A stretch of 37,591 nucleotides of DNA from Caldilineaceae bacterium (GTDB taxonomy: Bacteria > Chloroflexota > Anaerolineae > Caldilineales > Caldilineaceae): NCBI GenBank assembly GCA_026989655.1, contig JALSIX010000147.1, forward strand, positions 1 through 37,591, in the 5' to 3' direction. The translations under genes were made by a program, and so were the position numbers. The notes below the pieces were generated by a model that saw only the letters and a program-made list of their open reading frames with translations, did no database searches and was not told the origin of the DNA. Of this stretch, positions 1 through 6,194 are shown piece after piece; positions within the stretch are counted from its first letter, which is position 1, and each line of letters begins with the position of its first letter.

Positions 1-426
1 TGGGGGACAAGCGGGAGACTCGACGAATGGGCGGCGCTTCCGAGAGGGGACGCTTCGTCGCGTGGGAATCGGTCGTCCAGAGGGTTGCGGTGGGCGCCGT
101 TTGGGCGACGGATCGCTCCTCGCGGCGGGTCGAGATATTTGGAGCACCGGGCCATGAAGTGTTCCTTGCGACGCCGCGGCAGGCATGCTATATTTGTGAC
201 GCAAGGATGTCATATAGCCCACATTCCGCAGTTACAAGGGGCCGGTGTAGTATCTTTCTACGGCCGGACCCAGAAGACGAAGGATGTGGCGATGCAAGTC
301 GGTCAAATTGGTCACACGGCATGCAGCGGACAGCGGCTTGCGCCGCTCGAATTCACGGGCGGCTTTGCCTGAAGTGGTTTGGGTGGACAGGGGCTTCTTG
401 CCAGAGCCCGCCGCTGCCGCAGCGCC
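1..426. other. Stretch without a recognisable gene
   Basis: Short open frames exist on both strands but none gives a protein I recognise, and none has a convincing ribosome-binding site. The stretch ends at a GTTAGGC core like those bounding integron cassettes, so it may be the end of another cassette or a degraded flank. No integrase gene and no good attC partner for that core is visible here. Confidence 0.5.
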
Positions 427-433
427 GTTAGGC
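427..433 (+). other. Cassette boundary core site (R' GTTAGGC)
   Basis: GTTAGGC fits the GTTRRRY consensus cut by integron integrases. The same heptamer recurs 511 bp downstream as the R' box of a clear attC site, so the segment between them has the size and layout of one gene cassette, with its ORF starting about 25 nt inside. No matching R''/L'' half is visible upstream, so this could be a degraded attC or an attI-like junction. Confidence 0.5.
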
Positions 434-457
434 AGGTAGTGAACAAGGAGTTGAGAG

Positions 458-697
458 ATGCAAACGTGGAGAGCATGGATTGTCTCGAACCCCTCGGTGA
501 TGATGGACAAACCGGTAATTGTCGGAACCCGGATCACCGTGGAACTCATTTTAGAGAGGTTGGCCGCCGGTGAGACAATAGACGATCTGCTGGAGGCGCA
601 TCCTCGGCTAACACGGGAGGCGATTCAAGCAGCACTGGCCTTCGCGGCCGAAGCGTTGCGAGCCGATGTGGTCTATCCCATCGAGGTGCCGGCGTGA
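458..697 (+). CDS. DUF433 antitoxin-like protein
   Basis: This 79-aa protein is a complete DUF433 domain. The hallmark MMDKPVIVGTRI segment is followed by the helical part ILERLAAGETIDDLLEAHP and the C-terminal ALAFAAEALRADVVYP. DUF433 proteins are small winged-helix-like partners of DUF5615 PIN-like nucleases in type II toxin-antitoxin pairs, and are presumed DNA- and toxin-binding. The stop codon overlaps the GTG start of the next frame (GTGA at 694-697), the usual translational coupling for this pair. An AAGGAGTTGAGAG segment lies just upstream of the ATG. The gene is the first ORF of a putative integron cassette (428-938). The family is clear; whether it still acts as an antitoxin is uncertain because its toxin is deleted. 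Confidence 0.85.
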   Translation: MQTWRAWIVSNPSVMMDKPVIVGTRITVELILERLAAGETIDDLLEAHPRLTREAIQAALAFAAEALRADVVYPIEVPA

Positions 698-873
698 AGC
701 TCGTGGCCGATGAGGGTTTGGCCGGCATCTCTCCGGCCCGCAAGGCGGAGATTGTGGTCGCCGCCTTGGCCGCACACGGCGATGAGATGGAACAAGCATT
801 CACGGTGATTACTCCAGGAGCCGTTCGCATCCGACACCGAGCGACCAAATCGGAAAAGGATGACACCGCCTAA
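694..873 (+). pseudogene. DUF5615 PIN-like toxin with internal deletion
   Basis: The 59-aa frame starts at a GTG overlapping the DUF433 stop. It begins VKLVADEG, the normal DUF5615 N-terminus with the first catalytic acidic residues, then jumps directly to LAGISPARKAEIVVAAL and ends with the family's C-terminal AFTVITPGAVRIRHR. About 60-70 residues that normally lie between, including the second catalytic Asp region (ADKDFG-type), are missing without loss of frame. The product therefore probably has no nuclease activity. Its TAA stop lies inside the R'' box of the attC site, the common arrangement at the end of an integron cassette. It may be a disarmed toxin or a truncated antitoxin partner. 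Confidence 0.8.
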
Positions 874-944
874 CACCTGCTGCAGCCGACCGTGCTCCGC
901 TCGCTTCGCTCGCTCCGCACAGCGGCTGAGCTTTATCGTTAGGC
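868..944 (+). other. attC recombination site (59-base element)
   Basis: The outer boxes are perfect complements: R'' GCCTAAC (868-874) and R' GTTAGGC (938-944), matching RYYYAAC/GTTRRRY. Inside them, L'' GCTGCAGCCG pairs with L' CGGCTGAGC except for one extra base on the L'' side, which fits the extrahelical base that sets attC strand polarity. A GC-rich terminal structure lies between. At 77 bp it is within the known attC range. The stop codon of the preceding ORF overlaps R'', and the next ORF starts about 25 nt after R'. Confidence 0.85.
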
Positions 945-965
945 GTTCATACCCAGGTAGGACTC

Positions 966-1349
966 ATGAACAGTGACTTCACCCTCCTCGCGGCATCTCT
1001 GATCATGGGGACGCTTTTTATCGCGCTGGCCGTTCCCCTTATCCGGAGGAGAATCCCCCCAAACCATTGGTACGGCTTGCGCGTTCCGGCGACGTTTGCC
1101 GACGAACGTGTATGGTACGAAGCAAACGCTCGCGCGGGGAGAGAACTGCTAGCGTTGGGTGTGCTTATAATAACGCTTGGAACCCTGCTGTATCTTGTCA
1201 CAATGCCTTCTTGGCTCAGCGTACTTCTGTGGTTCGCCTTGATCATGTGCGGCCTGATCGTCTATGTCGTTCGGAGCTGGCGTTTCGCCAATCGATTGCT
1301 TGAAGTCTACAAGGACAAGACAGCGAGTACCTCGAAAGATGCACCATAG
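966..1349 (+). CDS. SdpI-like small membrane protein
   Basis: This 127-aa protein has three hydrophobic stretches (residues about 5-23, 60-80 and 84-103). Between the first two lies the conserved RRRIPPNHWYGLRVPATFADERVWYEANARAGREL signature region of the SdpI/YhfL-type family (key part PPNHWYGLR). SdpI of Bacillus is an immunity and signalling protein against a killing factor, but most family members are uncharacterised membrane proteins. The ATG follows an AGGTAGGACTC segment. The gene sits immediately after an attC core site, in the position of a cassette ORF. No attC is seen after it; its TAG stop abuts an acetyltransferase remnant. Confidence 0.8.
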   Translation: MNSDFTLLAASLIMGTLFIALAVPLIRRRIPPNHWYGLRVPATFADERVWYEANARAGRELLALGVLIITLGTLLYLVTMPSWLSVLLWFALIMCGLIVYVVRSWRFANRLLEVYKDKTASTSKDAP

Positions 1350-1489
1350 AACGATTACCGATATACCTTGATACAGGCAACGAGGAGAACGTGTCGTTTT
1401 ACCAACGCCAAGGGTTCAAGATCATAGGTGAAGTTGATCTGCCTGATGGGCCCAGAATATTCCAGATGGTACGCGATCCTGGTGAGTGA
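1349..1489 (+). pseudogene. C-terminal remnant of GNAT acetyltransferase
   Basis: An open frame of 46 codons ending in TGA reads LPIYLDTGNEENVSFYQRQ followed by GFKIIGEVDLPDGPRIFQM. This is the typical end of a GNAT enzyme: the beta4-alpha4 segment with the N.FY...GF motif and the final strand. Nothing upstream encodes the acetyl-CoA-binding part, and the frame begins right at the stop codon of the SdpI-like gene. It therefore looks like the residue of a host gene whose 5' part was replaced when the upstream cassettes arrived. It has no start codon and is probably not translated. Confidence 0.75.
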
Positions 1490-1575
1490 CGGGGTAAAAA
1501 GCGAACGCCTGGCCGAACCGTCTTGATGCTCGCTACGCGGGCGAACGGTGAACAGGTGAACAAAGGAACCGAACC

Positions 1576-2493
1576 ATGCATGTCCTCATCACCGGAGGGA
1601 CCGGGCTCATCGGGCGAGCCCTGGCCCACAGCCTGGTCCAGGACGGCCACCAGGTCACCGTGCTCAGCCGAACGCCAGAACGCCACCGGAACCTCCCCCC
1701 CAATGTGGACCTGGCGGCCTGGGACGGTCGCACGGCCCAGGGATGGGGGGAGCGGGTGAACGCCGCGGACGCGATCGTCAACCTGGCCGGAGAGAGCATC
1801 GCCGCCGGTCGCTGGACCCCAGAGCGCAAGCGCCGCATCCGGGAGAGCCGAGTCCACGCGGGCCAGGCCGTGGTGGAGGCGATCCAGGCCGCAGCCCACA
1901 GGCCCCAGGTGTTGGTCCAGGCCTCGGCCGTGGGCTACTACGGCCCCCAAGGCGACGAGCCGATCACCGAGGAGATGCCCCCAGGCTCGGACTTCCTGGC
2001 CCAAGTCTGCGTGGCCTGGGAGGCCTCCACCGCACCCGTGGAAGCCCTGGGCGTCCGTCGCGCCGTGATCCGCACAGGGGTGGTCCTCAGCATCCAGGGC
2101 GGCGCACTGCCCCGCATGCTCCTGCCCTTCCGCCTCTTCCTGGGCGGCCCCCTGGGCAGCGGCCGCCAGTACTTCCCCTGGATCCACCTGGACGACCAGG
2201 TGGCCGCGATCCGCTTCCTGCTGGAGCGTCCGGAGACCCAGGGCCCCTTCAACCTCTGTGCCCCGAACCCGGTGACCAACCGGGCGTTCTGCCAGACCCT
2301 GGGCCAGGTCCTGGGCCGCCCTGCCTGGCTGCCCACTCCGGCCCTGGCCCTGCGCCTCCTCTTCGGCGAGATGGCCACGGTCATCCTGGAGGGCCAGCGA
2401 ACCGTGCCCCATCGCCTCCAGGAGGCCGGCTACACCTTCCGATTTCCCGAGCTCCGTCCCGCACTCCAGGATCTGGTGCAACGGGGCCGCTGA
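1576..2493 (+). CDS. TIGR01777 family NAD(P)-binding epimerase
   Basis: This 305-aa protein has the usual length for this subgroup of extended short-chain dehydrogenases, the sugar-nucleotide epimerase-like YfcH/SulA-related proteins. The N-terminal GGTGLIG (residues 7-13) is the dinucleotide-binding glycine motif. [16 protein letters not shown] and QASAVGYYG are characteristic family blocks, the latter carrying the catalytic-type tyrosine. [11 protein letters not shown] and a C-terminal DUF1731-like part ([13 protein letters not shown] onward) complete the fold. An AAAGGAACC segment precedes the ATG. The true substrate of this family is unknown. The gene stands alone between the cassette region and menA, 327 bp before it. 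Confidence 0.85.
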   Translation: MHVLITGGTGLIGRALAHSLVQDGHQVTVLSRTPERHRNLPPNVDLAAWDGRTAQGWGERVNAADAIVNLAGESIAAGRWTPERKRRIRESRVHAGQAVVEAIQAAAHRPQVLVQASAVGYYGPQGDEPITEEMPPGSDFLAQVCVAWEASTAPVEALGVRRAVIRTGVVLSIQGGALPRMLLPFRLFLGGPLGSGRQYFPWIHLDDQVAAIRFLLERPETQGPFNLCAPNPVTNRAFCQTLGQVLGRPAWLPTPALALRLLFGEMATVILEGQRTVPHRLQEAGYTFRFPELRPALQDLVQRGR

Positions 2494-2725
2494 GTCCAGC
2501 CCCCGGACCAGAGCACAGGTCCACCGGACGGTCCACCCTTCCCGGCTGCGGTCACTGGCCGAGCCGTCCCCGTGCCCTGCCCGCCAGCGGGCCCTGTCCA
2601 GGGTTGTTGGCCGCCCCCGGTCCGTCCTCCTCCAATCGAGGAGTGTTCCAGTCGAGGAGTGCGCATCCTCATGACGCGCCGACCGGCCGACCTCTTCCCC
2701 ATGCACCCATCCGCCAAGCGCCCCC

Positions 2726-2754
2726 TTGTCCCGTCAGCACATCTTTGCTACACT
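2726..2754 (+). promoter_or_regulatory. Sigma70-type promoter for menA
   Basis: TTGTCC (2726-2731) and TACACT (2749-2754) are separated by 17 bp, placing transcription start near 2761, about 60 nt before the menA ATG. The 327-bp gap between the epimerase gene and menA holds no other gene I can support. It also contains a 10-bp direct repeat TCGAGGAGTG (2636-2645 and 2652-2661) upstream of this promoter, which could be an operator or chance. Confidence 0.55.
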
Positions 2755-2820
2755 GACGACCGCAGACCGTTGCCCTGGACCCCGGGCTTCCCGCCACTAC
2801 CCTTGGACCTTCGATCGCCC

Positions 2821-3756
2821 ATGTCGCGCACAGCCGGACGATCCGTGCCCGCCGCCACGCAACCTCCGTCCATCTCCCGCACCCGAGCCTGGCTCCTGGC
2901 CATCCGTCCCAAGACCCTGCCCGCGGCCTTGGCCCCGGTCCTGGTGGGGACGGCCCTGGCCTTCGCGGACCGGGCCTTCGCGCCGGGGCCGGCCCTGGCC
3001 GCGGCCCTGGCCGCGCTCCTGCTCCAGATGGGCTCCAACATCGCCAACGACTACTTCGACTTCCTCAAGGGCGCGGACACCCCGGAGCGCACCGGCCCCA
3101 CCCGGGTGGCGGCCAGCGGCCTCCTCTCCCTCCAGGAGCTGCGCTGGGGCATGGTGGTGAGCTTCGGCCTGGCCGCGCTGGTGGGCCTCTACCTCATCGC
3201 GGTGGGCGGCTGGCCCATCCTGGCCGTGGGCGTGGCCGCCATCCTGGCCGCGGTCCTCTACACCGGCGGCCCCCTGCCCTACGGCTACGTGGGCCTGGGC
3301 GATCTCTTCGTCTTCCTCTTCTTCGGCCTGGTCGCGGTGACCGGCACCTACTACGTCCAGGCCGGCCAGGTGACCCGGGGCAGCCTCCTGGCCGCGCTGC
3401 CCGTGGGCCTGCTCGTCACCGCCATCCTGGTGGTGAACAACCTCCGGGATATCGACAGCGACCGCCGGGCCGGCAAGCGCACCCTGGCCGTCCTCCTGGG
3501 ACGCGGAGGCGCCCGGGCCGAGTACCTGCTCCTCCTGGCCGGGGCCTACCTGAGCCCCCTGCTCCTCCTGGCCCTGGACGGCCGCAGCCCCTGGGTGCTC
3601 CTGCCCTGGCTCACCCTGCCCCTGGCCTGGAAGTGGGCCCGCCTGGTCCTGGACGACGCCCGCTACGGCCCGCCCCTGAACCAGGCCCTGGCCGGCACCG
3701 CCCAACTGGCCCTGGCCTTCAGCCTGTTCCTGGCGGCAGGATTGTTGGTGAAGTGA
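2821..3756 (+). CDS. menA: 1,4-dihydroxy-2-naphthoate polyprenyltransferase
   Basis: This integral membrane UbiA-family enzyme attaches the polyprenyl chain to 1,4-dihydroxy-2-naphthoate in menaquinone synthesis. From the ATG at 2821 it has 311 aa and about eight hydrophobic segments. The first Asp-rich motif is NDYFDFLKGAD (residues 76-86) and the second is NNLRDIDSDRRAGKRT (206-221); these bind Mg2+ and the prenyl diphosphate. RPKTLPAALAPVLVGTALA near the N-terminus is typical of MenA rather than UbiA or chlorophyll synthase. The frame is open further upstream, but 2821 lies just after the promoter at 2726-2754 and gives the family's length. No strong Shine-Dalgarno sequence is visible, so the exact start is uncertain. 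Confidence 0.88.
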   Translation: MSRTAGRSVPAATQPPSISRTRAWLLAIRPKTLPAALAPVLVGTALAFADRAFAPGPALAAALAALLLQMGSNIANDYFDFLKGADTPERTGPTRVAASGLLSLQELRWGMVVSFGLAALVGLYLIAVGGWPILAVGVAAILAAVLYTGGPLPYGYVGLGDLFVFLFFGLVAVTGTYYVQAGQVTRGSLLAALPVGLLVTAILVVNNLRDIDSDRRAGKRTLAVLLGRGGARAEYLLLLAGAYLSPLLLLALDGRSPWVLLPWLTLPLAWKWARLVLDDARYGPPLNQALAGTAQLALAFSLFLAAGLLVK

Positions 3757-3772
3757 GAGGTGAAGCGTGAGG

Positions 3773-4033
3773 AACACCGGACCAGCAGGTATGGGCAAGA
3801 GCCGCCTGGCCCTGGAAGCGGCCCACCGCAACGCTTGGCGCTTCCCTGGCAGTGTGACCTCAGTCCAGGCTTCCCAGGAACAGGCTCCTGCCAATACCCC
3901 GCTAGCCCGATTAGCCGACACCTTGGACTTAGCCAAGGACGAAGAAACACCGGCGCATGCCCTGTTATTCTACGCCCAGAATCAACCCACCCTCTTCATC
4001 CTGGACAACTTGGAAAGCCTGCCCCAGACGGAT
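3773..4033 (+). pseudogene. STAND/NB-ARC-type ATPase fragment
   Basis: The open segment begins GPAGMGKSRLALEAA, a Walker A P-loop, and continues to LFILDNLESLPQTD, a Walker B-like segment. The order and spacing fit NB-ARC/STAND ATPases of the kind fused to TPR or regulatory domains. There is no effector domain before it and no C-terminal part. It starts 17 nt after menA and is cut off where IS3-type terminal sequence begins. It is a remnant of a large signalling or defence ATPase gene. G+C and codon use are lower than in menA, suggesting foreign origin. Confidence 0.7.
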
Positions 4034-4259
4034 TGGAACTACCCTGTTTTGGTGGACACTTTCCGGCTTGGGCGTTGATGGGTAGAGCATGAGCTCTCTC
4101 GAATTGGATAGGCGAGATGTAGCCGATGGACGAATGACGGCGATGCGGGTTGTACCATCCCTCAATGAACGCAAACACGGACTGGCGGGCCTCTTCCACG
4201 GTGCAGAGGACCTGCCGGTCCAGCAACTCGCACTCCAGGGTAGCGAAGAAGCTCTCACA
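4034..4259 (-). pseudogene. IS3-family transposase (OrfB) C-terminal remnant
   Basis: On the minus strand the frame reads ESFFATLECELLDRQ, then EARQSVFAFIEGWYNPHRRH, then SSIGYISPIQFERA. This is the end of the IS3-family DDE integrase domain, including the last catalytic Glu (ESFF) and the YN..R.H...GY.SP block. The upstream catalytic part and OrfA are absent. The downstream side carries TGTCCACCAAAACAGGG (minus strand, about 4040-4056), which resembles IS3-family terminal inverted repeats, so the element end is placed near 4034, where it interrupts the ATPase fragment. The insertion is inactive and truncated on its left side. Confidence 0.8.
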
Positions 4260-4455
4260 CAAGTGAACCGTTGCGCAACTGGCGAGGCACACAGGTCATA
4301 ATAAGATGCACCTGAATATTTTACCGATCCCTGAAATCTTTAGGAACGAAACCGATCAAGAGTCAAGGGGCATTTCCAATGAAGACTCTGCTCTCCCTTT
4401 GTACACCTCGATCGAACACCTTTGATCCACAAAAGCGCGATACAGTACTTGATTT
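4260..4455. other. AT-richer spacer with no gene
   Basis: About 200 bp clearly poorer in G+C than the rest of the window. No reading frame, RNA or repeat is recognisable. It lies between the IS3 remnant and the first, left-truncated unit of the hairpin array and probably represents imported or scrambled DNA. Confidence 0.5.
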
Positions 4456-5600
4456 GATGATTCCCCCGGCTACGAACAGCGCCCTGTCGGGCTGGCCGGA
4501 TTCATCCGGCGCTGTTTTCTAGCCCGGCGACTTCATCGCCGGGCGGACGTGCCCACGCCGGACACCCGCCGGGGGATGATTCCCCCGGCTACGAACAGCG
4601 CCCTGTGGGGCTAGCCGGATTCATCCGACGCTGTTCCATAGCCCGGCGACTTCATCGCCGGGCGGACGGCGCCGGGCAAACGGTGCCGATCACATCCCGT
4701 CTCATCGCCGGGCGGACGGCGTCGAAAACACCGAACGCCAGCCATCGCCCGCACCGCCGGGGGATGATTCCCCCGGCTACGAGCAGCGCCCTGCCGGGCG
4801 AGCCGGATTCATCCGGCGCTGTTTTCTAGCCCGGCGACTTCATCGCCGGGCGGACGGCTTCATCGCCGGGCGGACGGCGCCGGGCGGACGGGGCGGGCGG
4901 ACGGCGTCGAAAACACCGAACGCCAGCCATCGCCCGCCCCCGCCGGGGGATGATTCCCCCGGCTACGAACAACGCCCTGCCGGGCTAGCCGGATGCATCC
5001 GGCGCTGTTCCATAGCCCGGCGACTTCATCGCCGGGCGGACGTGCCCACGCCGGACACCCGCCGGGGGATAATTCCCCCGGCTACGAGCAGCGCCCTGTG
5101 GGGCTAGCCGGATTCATCCGGCGCTGTTCCATAGCCCGGCGACTTCATCGCCGGGCGGACGTGCCCACGCCGGACACCCGCCGGGGGATAATTCCCCCGG
5201 CTACGAGCAGCGCCCTGTGGGGCTAGCCGGATGCATCCGGCGCTGTTCCATAGCCCGGCGACTTCATCGCCGGGCGGACGACGCCGGGCGGACGGCGTCG
5301 AAAACACCGAACGCCAGCCATCGCCCGCCCCCGCCGGGGGATGATTCCCCCGGCTACGAACAGCGCCCTGTGGGGCTAGCCGGATTCATCCGGCGCTGTT
5401 CCATAGCCCGGCGACTTCATCGCCGGGCGGACGGCGCCGGGCGGACGGCGTCGAAAACACCGAACGCCAGCCATCGCCCGCCCCCGCCGGGGGATGATTC
5501 CCCCGGCTACGAACAACGCCCTGCCGGGCGAGCCGGATTCATCCGGCGCTGTGCCATAGCCCGGCGACTTCATCGCCGGGCGGACGGCGCCGGGCGGACG
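4456..5600. repeat. Tandem BIME/REP-like hairpin array, eight units
   Basis: Each unit has three palindromes in fixed order. Hairpin A has arms GCCGGGGG/CCCCCGGC; seen on the minus strand it is preceded by GTAG in all eight copies. Hairpin B has outer arms AACAGCGCC/GGCGCTGTT. Hairpin C has arms CCCGGCGA/TCGCCGGG and is preceded by TAG, mostly ATAG. Full A hairpins start at 4568, 4756, 4942, 5061, 5180, 5333 and 5486, plus a half-copy at 4456. C hairpins start at 4523, 4642, 4830, 5016, 5135, 5254, 5407 and 5560. The period is 119 bp with a short linker (CGTGCCCACGCCGGACACC) and 153-188 bp with a longer linker holding GGCGTCGAAAACACCGAACG. A and C are REP-like and inverted to each other, which is the layout of a bacterial interspersed mosaic element. 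Reading frames through the array are not genes. Confidence 0.92.
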
Positions 5601-5634
5601 GTTGCGATCTGCGATACTATCTGAGAGGTGCATC

Positions 5635-6129
5635 ATGCCTTACTGGCAACTCTTCTACCATCTGGTCTGGACCACCAAGAACCGCGACCCGCTTATCTTG
5701 CCCGACGTTGAATCCATCATTTATGATCTTCTGCGCACAAAGGCCATCGGATTAGGGGCTACAGTGTTCGCGATCGGGGGCATGCCAGACCATGTTCATG
5801 TTGTTGCCTCCATACCTCCCAAAATCGCTGTCGCCAAATTTGTGGGGCAGATCAAGGCCGTTGCGGCCACCAAATTCAATAAGATGGATTTGCCCTATGT
5901 GCTCTATTGGCAACAGGAATACGGCGCTTTTTCCTTTGACGGGAAGCGGCTACCTAACGTAATCGCTTATGTCCAGCAACAAAAAGAGCATCACGCTAAC
6001 CAGACCACGATTCCTGTCCTAGAACGGCATAAGGGCCAAACCAAATGGCTTTTGCGGGAGCCTGGTCCTGTCTATGCTGTAGATGACAAAACCTGGCGGG
6101 CAGAACTGGCTTCGCTCGTAAAGGATTGA
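5635..6129 (+). CDS. REP-associated tyrosine transposase (RAYT, Y1/HUH)
   Basis: This 164-aa protein is a Y1 transposase of the IS200/TnpA_REP group. It starts YWQLFYHLVWTTKNRDPLI. The HUH motif is HVH (residues 53-55, in MPDHVHVV), and the catalytic tyrosine is Y112 in AYVQQQKEHH, with the metal-helping Gln/His that follow it. Such enzymes nick and join single-stranded DNA at a tetranucleotide next to a REP hairpin. The ATG at 5635 is preceded by GAGAGGTG; an in-frame TTG at 5602 is less likely. The gene lies directly after eight REP-like units whose A hairpins carry GTAG, with a decayed half-unit just beyond its stop. That context points to RAYT function rather than a plain IS200 element. 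Its codons are AT-richer than its neighbours. Confidence 0.9.
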   Translation: MPYWQLFYHLVWTTKNRDPLILPDVESIIYDLLRTKAIGLGATVFAIGGMPDHVHVVASIPPKIAVAKFVGQIKAVAATKFNKMDLPYVLYWQQEYGAFSFDGKRLPNVIAYVQQQKEHHANQTTIPVLERHKGQTKWLLREPGPVYAVDDKTWRAELASLVKD

Positions 6130-6131
6130 GT

Positions 6132-6176
6132 CGGATTCATCCGGCGCCATCTGATAGCCCGTCAACTTCATCGCCT
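6132..6176. repeat. Diverged half-unit of the BIME array downstream of RAYT
   Basis: GGATTCATCCGGCG, then GATAGCCC, then ACTTCATCGCC follow in the same order and spacing as the end of hairpin B plus hairpin C of the array. Several substitutions break the C stem (CCCGTCAA against TCGCCTGC). The transposase gene is therefore flanked on both sides by its presumed substrate repeats. Confidence 0.8.
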
Positions 6177-6194
6177 GCTCAATTCGTATTCCAC

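Noticed and set aside
27-431. Plus-strand frame of 134 codons at the window start
   Set aside because: No recognisable protein, no ribosome-binding site, and a composition like random high-G+C sequence.
2636-2661. Direct repeat TCGAGGAGTG as a regulator site for menA
   Set aside because: Only one pair, about 65-90 bp upstream of the -35 box, and no second example to support it; noted under the promoter only.
1399-2706. Long minus-strand open frame antisense to the TIGR01777 gene
   Set aside because: It is a shadow of the high-G+C coding strand, with a Gly/Ala/His/Gln-rich translation and no family resemblance. The same applies to the long antisense frames over menA, the acyl-CoA dehydrogenases, ilvD and cimA.
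4456-5600. CRISPR array
   Set aside because: Units are palindromic and over 100 bp, spacers are themselves conserved, and no cas genes are near.
4600-5640. Long open frames inside the hairpin array on both strands
   Set aside because: They are caused by the G/C-rich repeats; the predicted proteins are repeats of the same Arg/Pro/Ala string and have no start signals.
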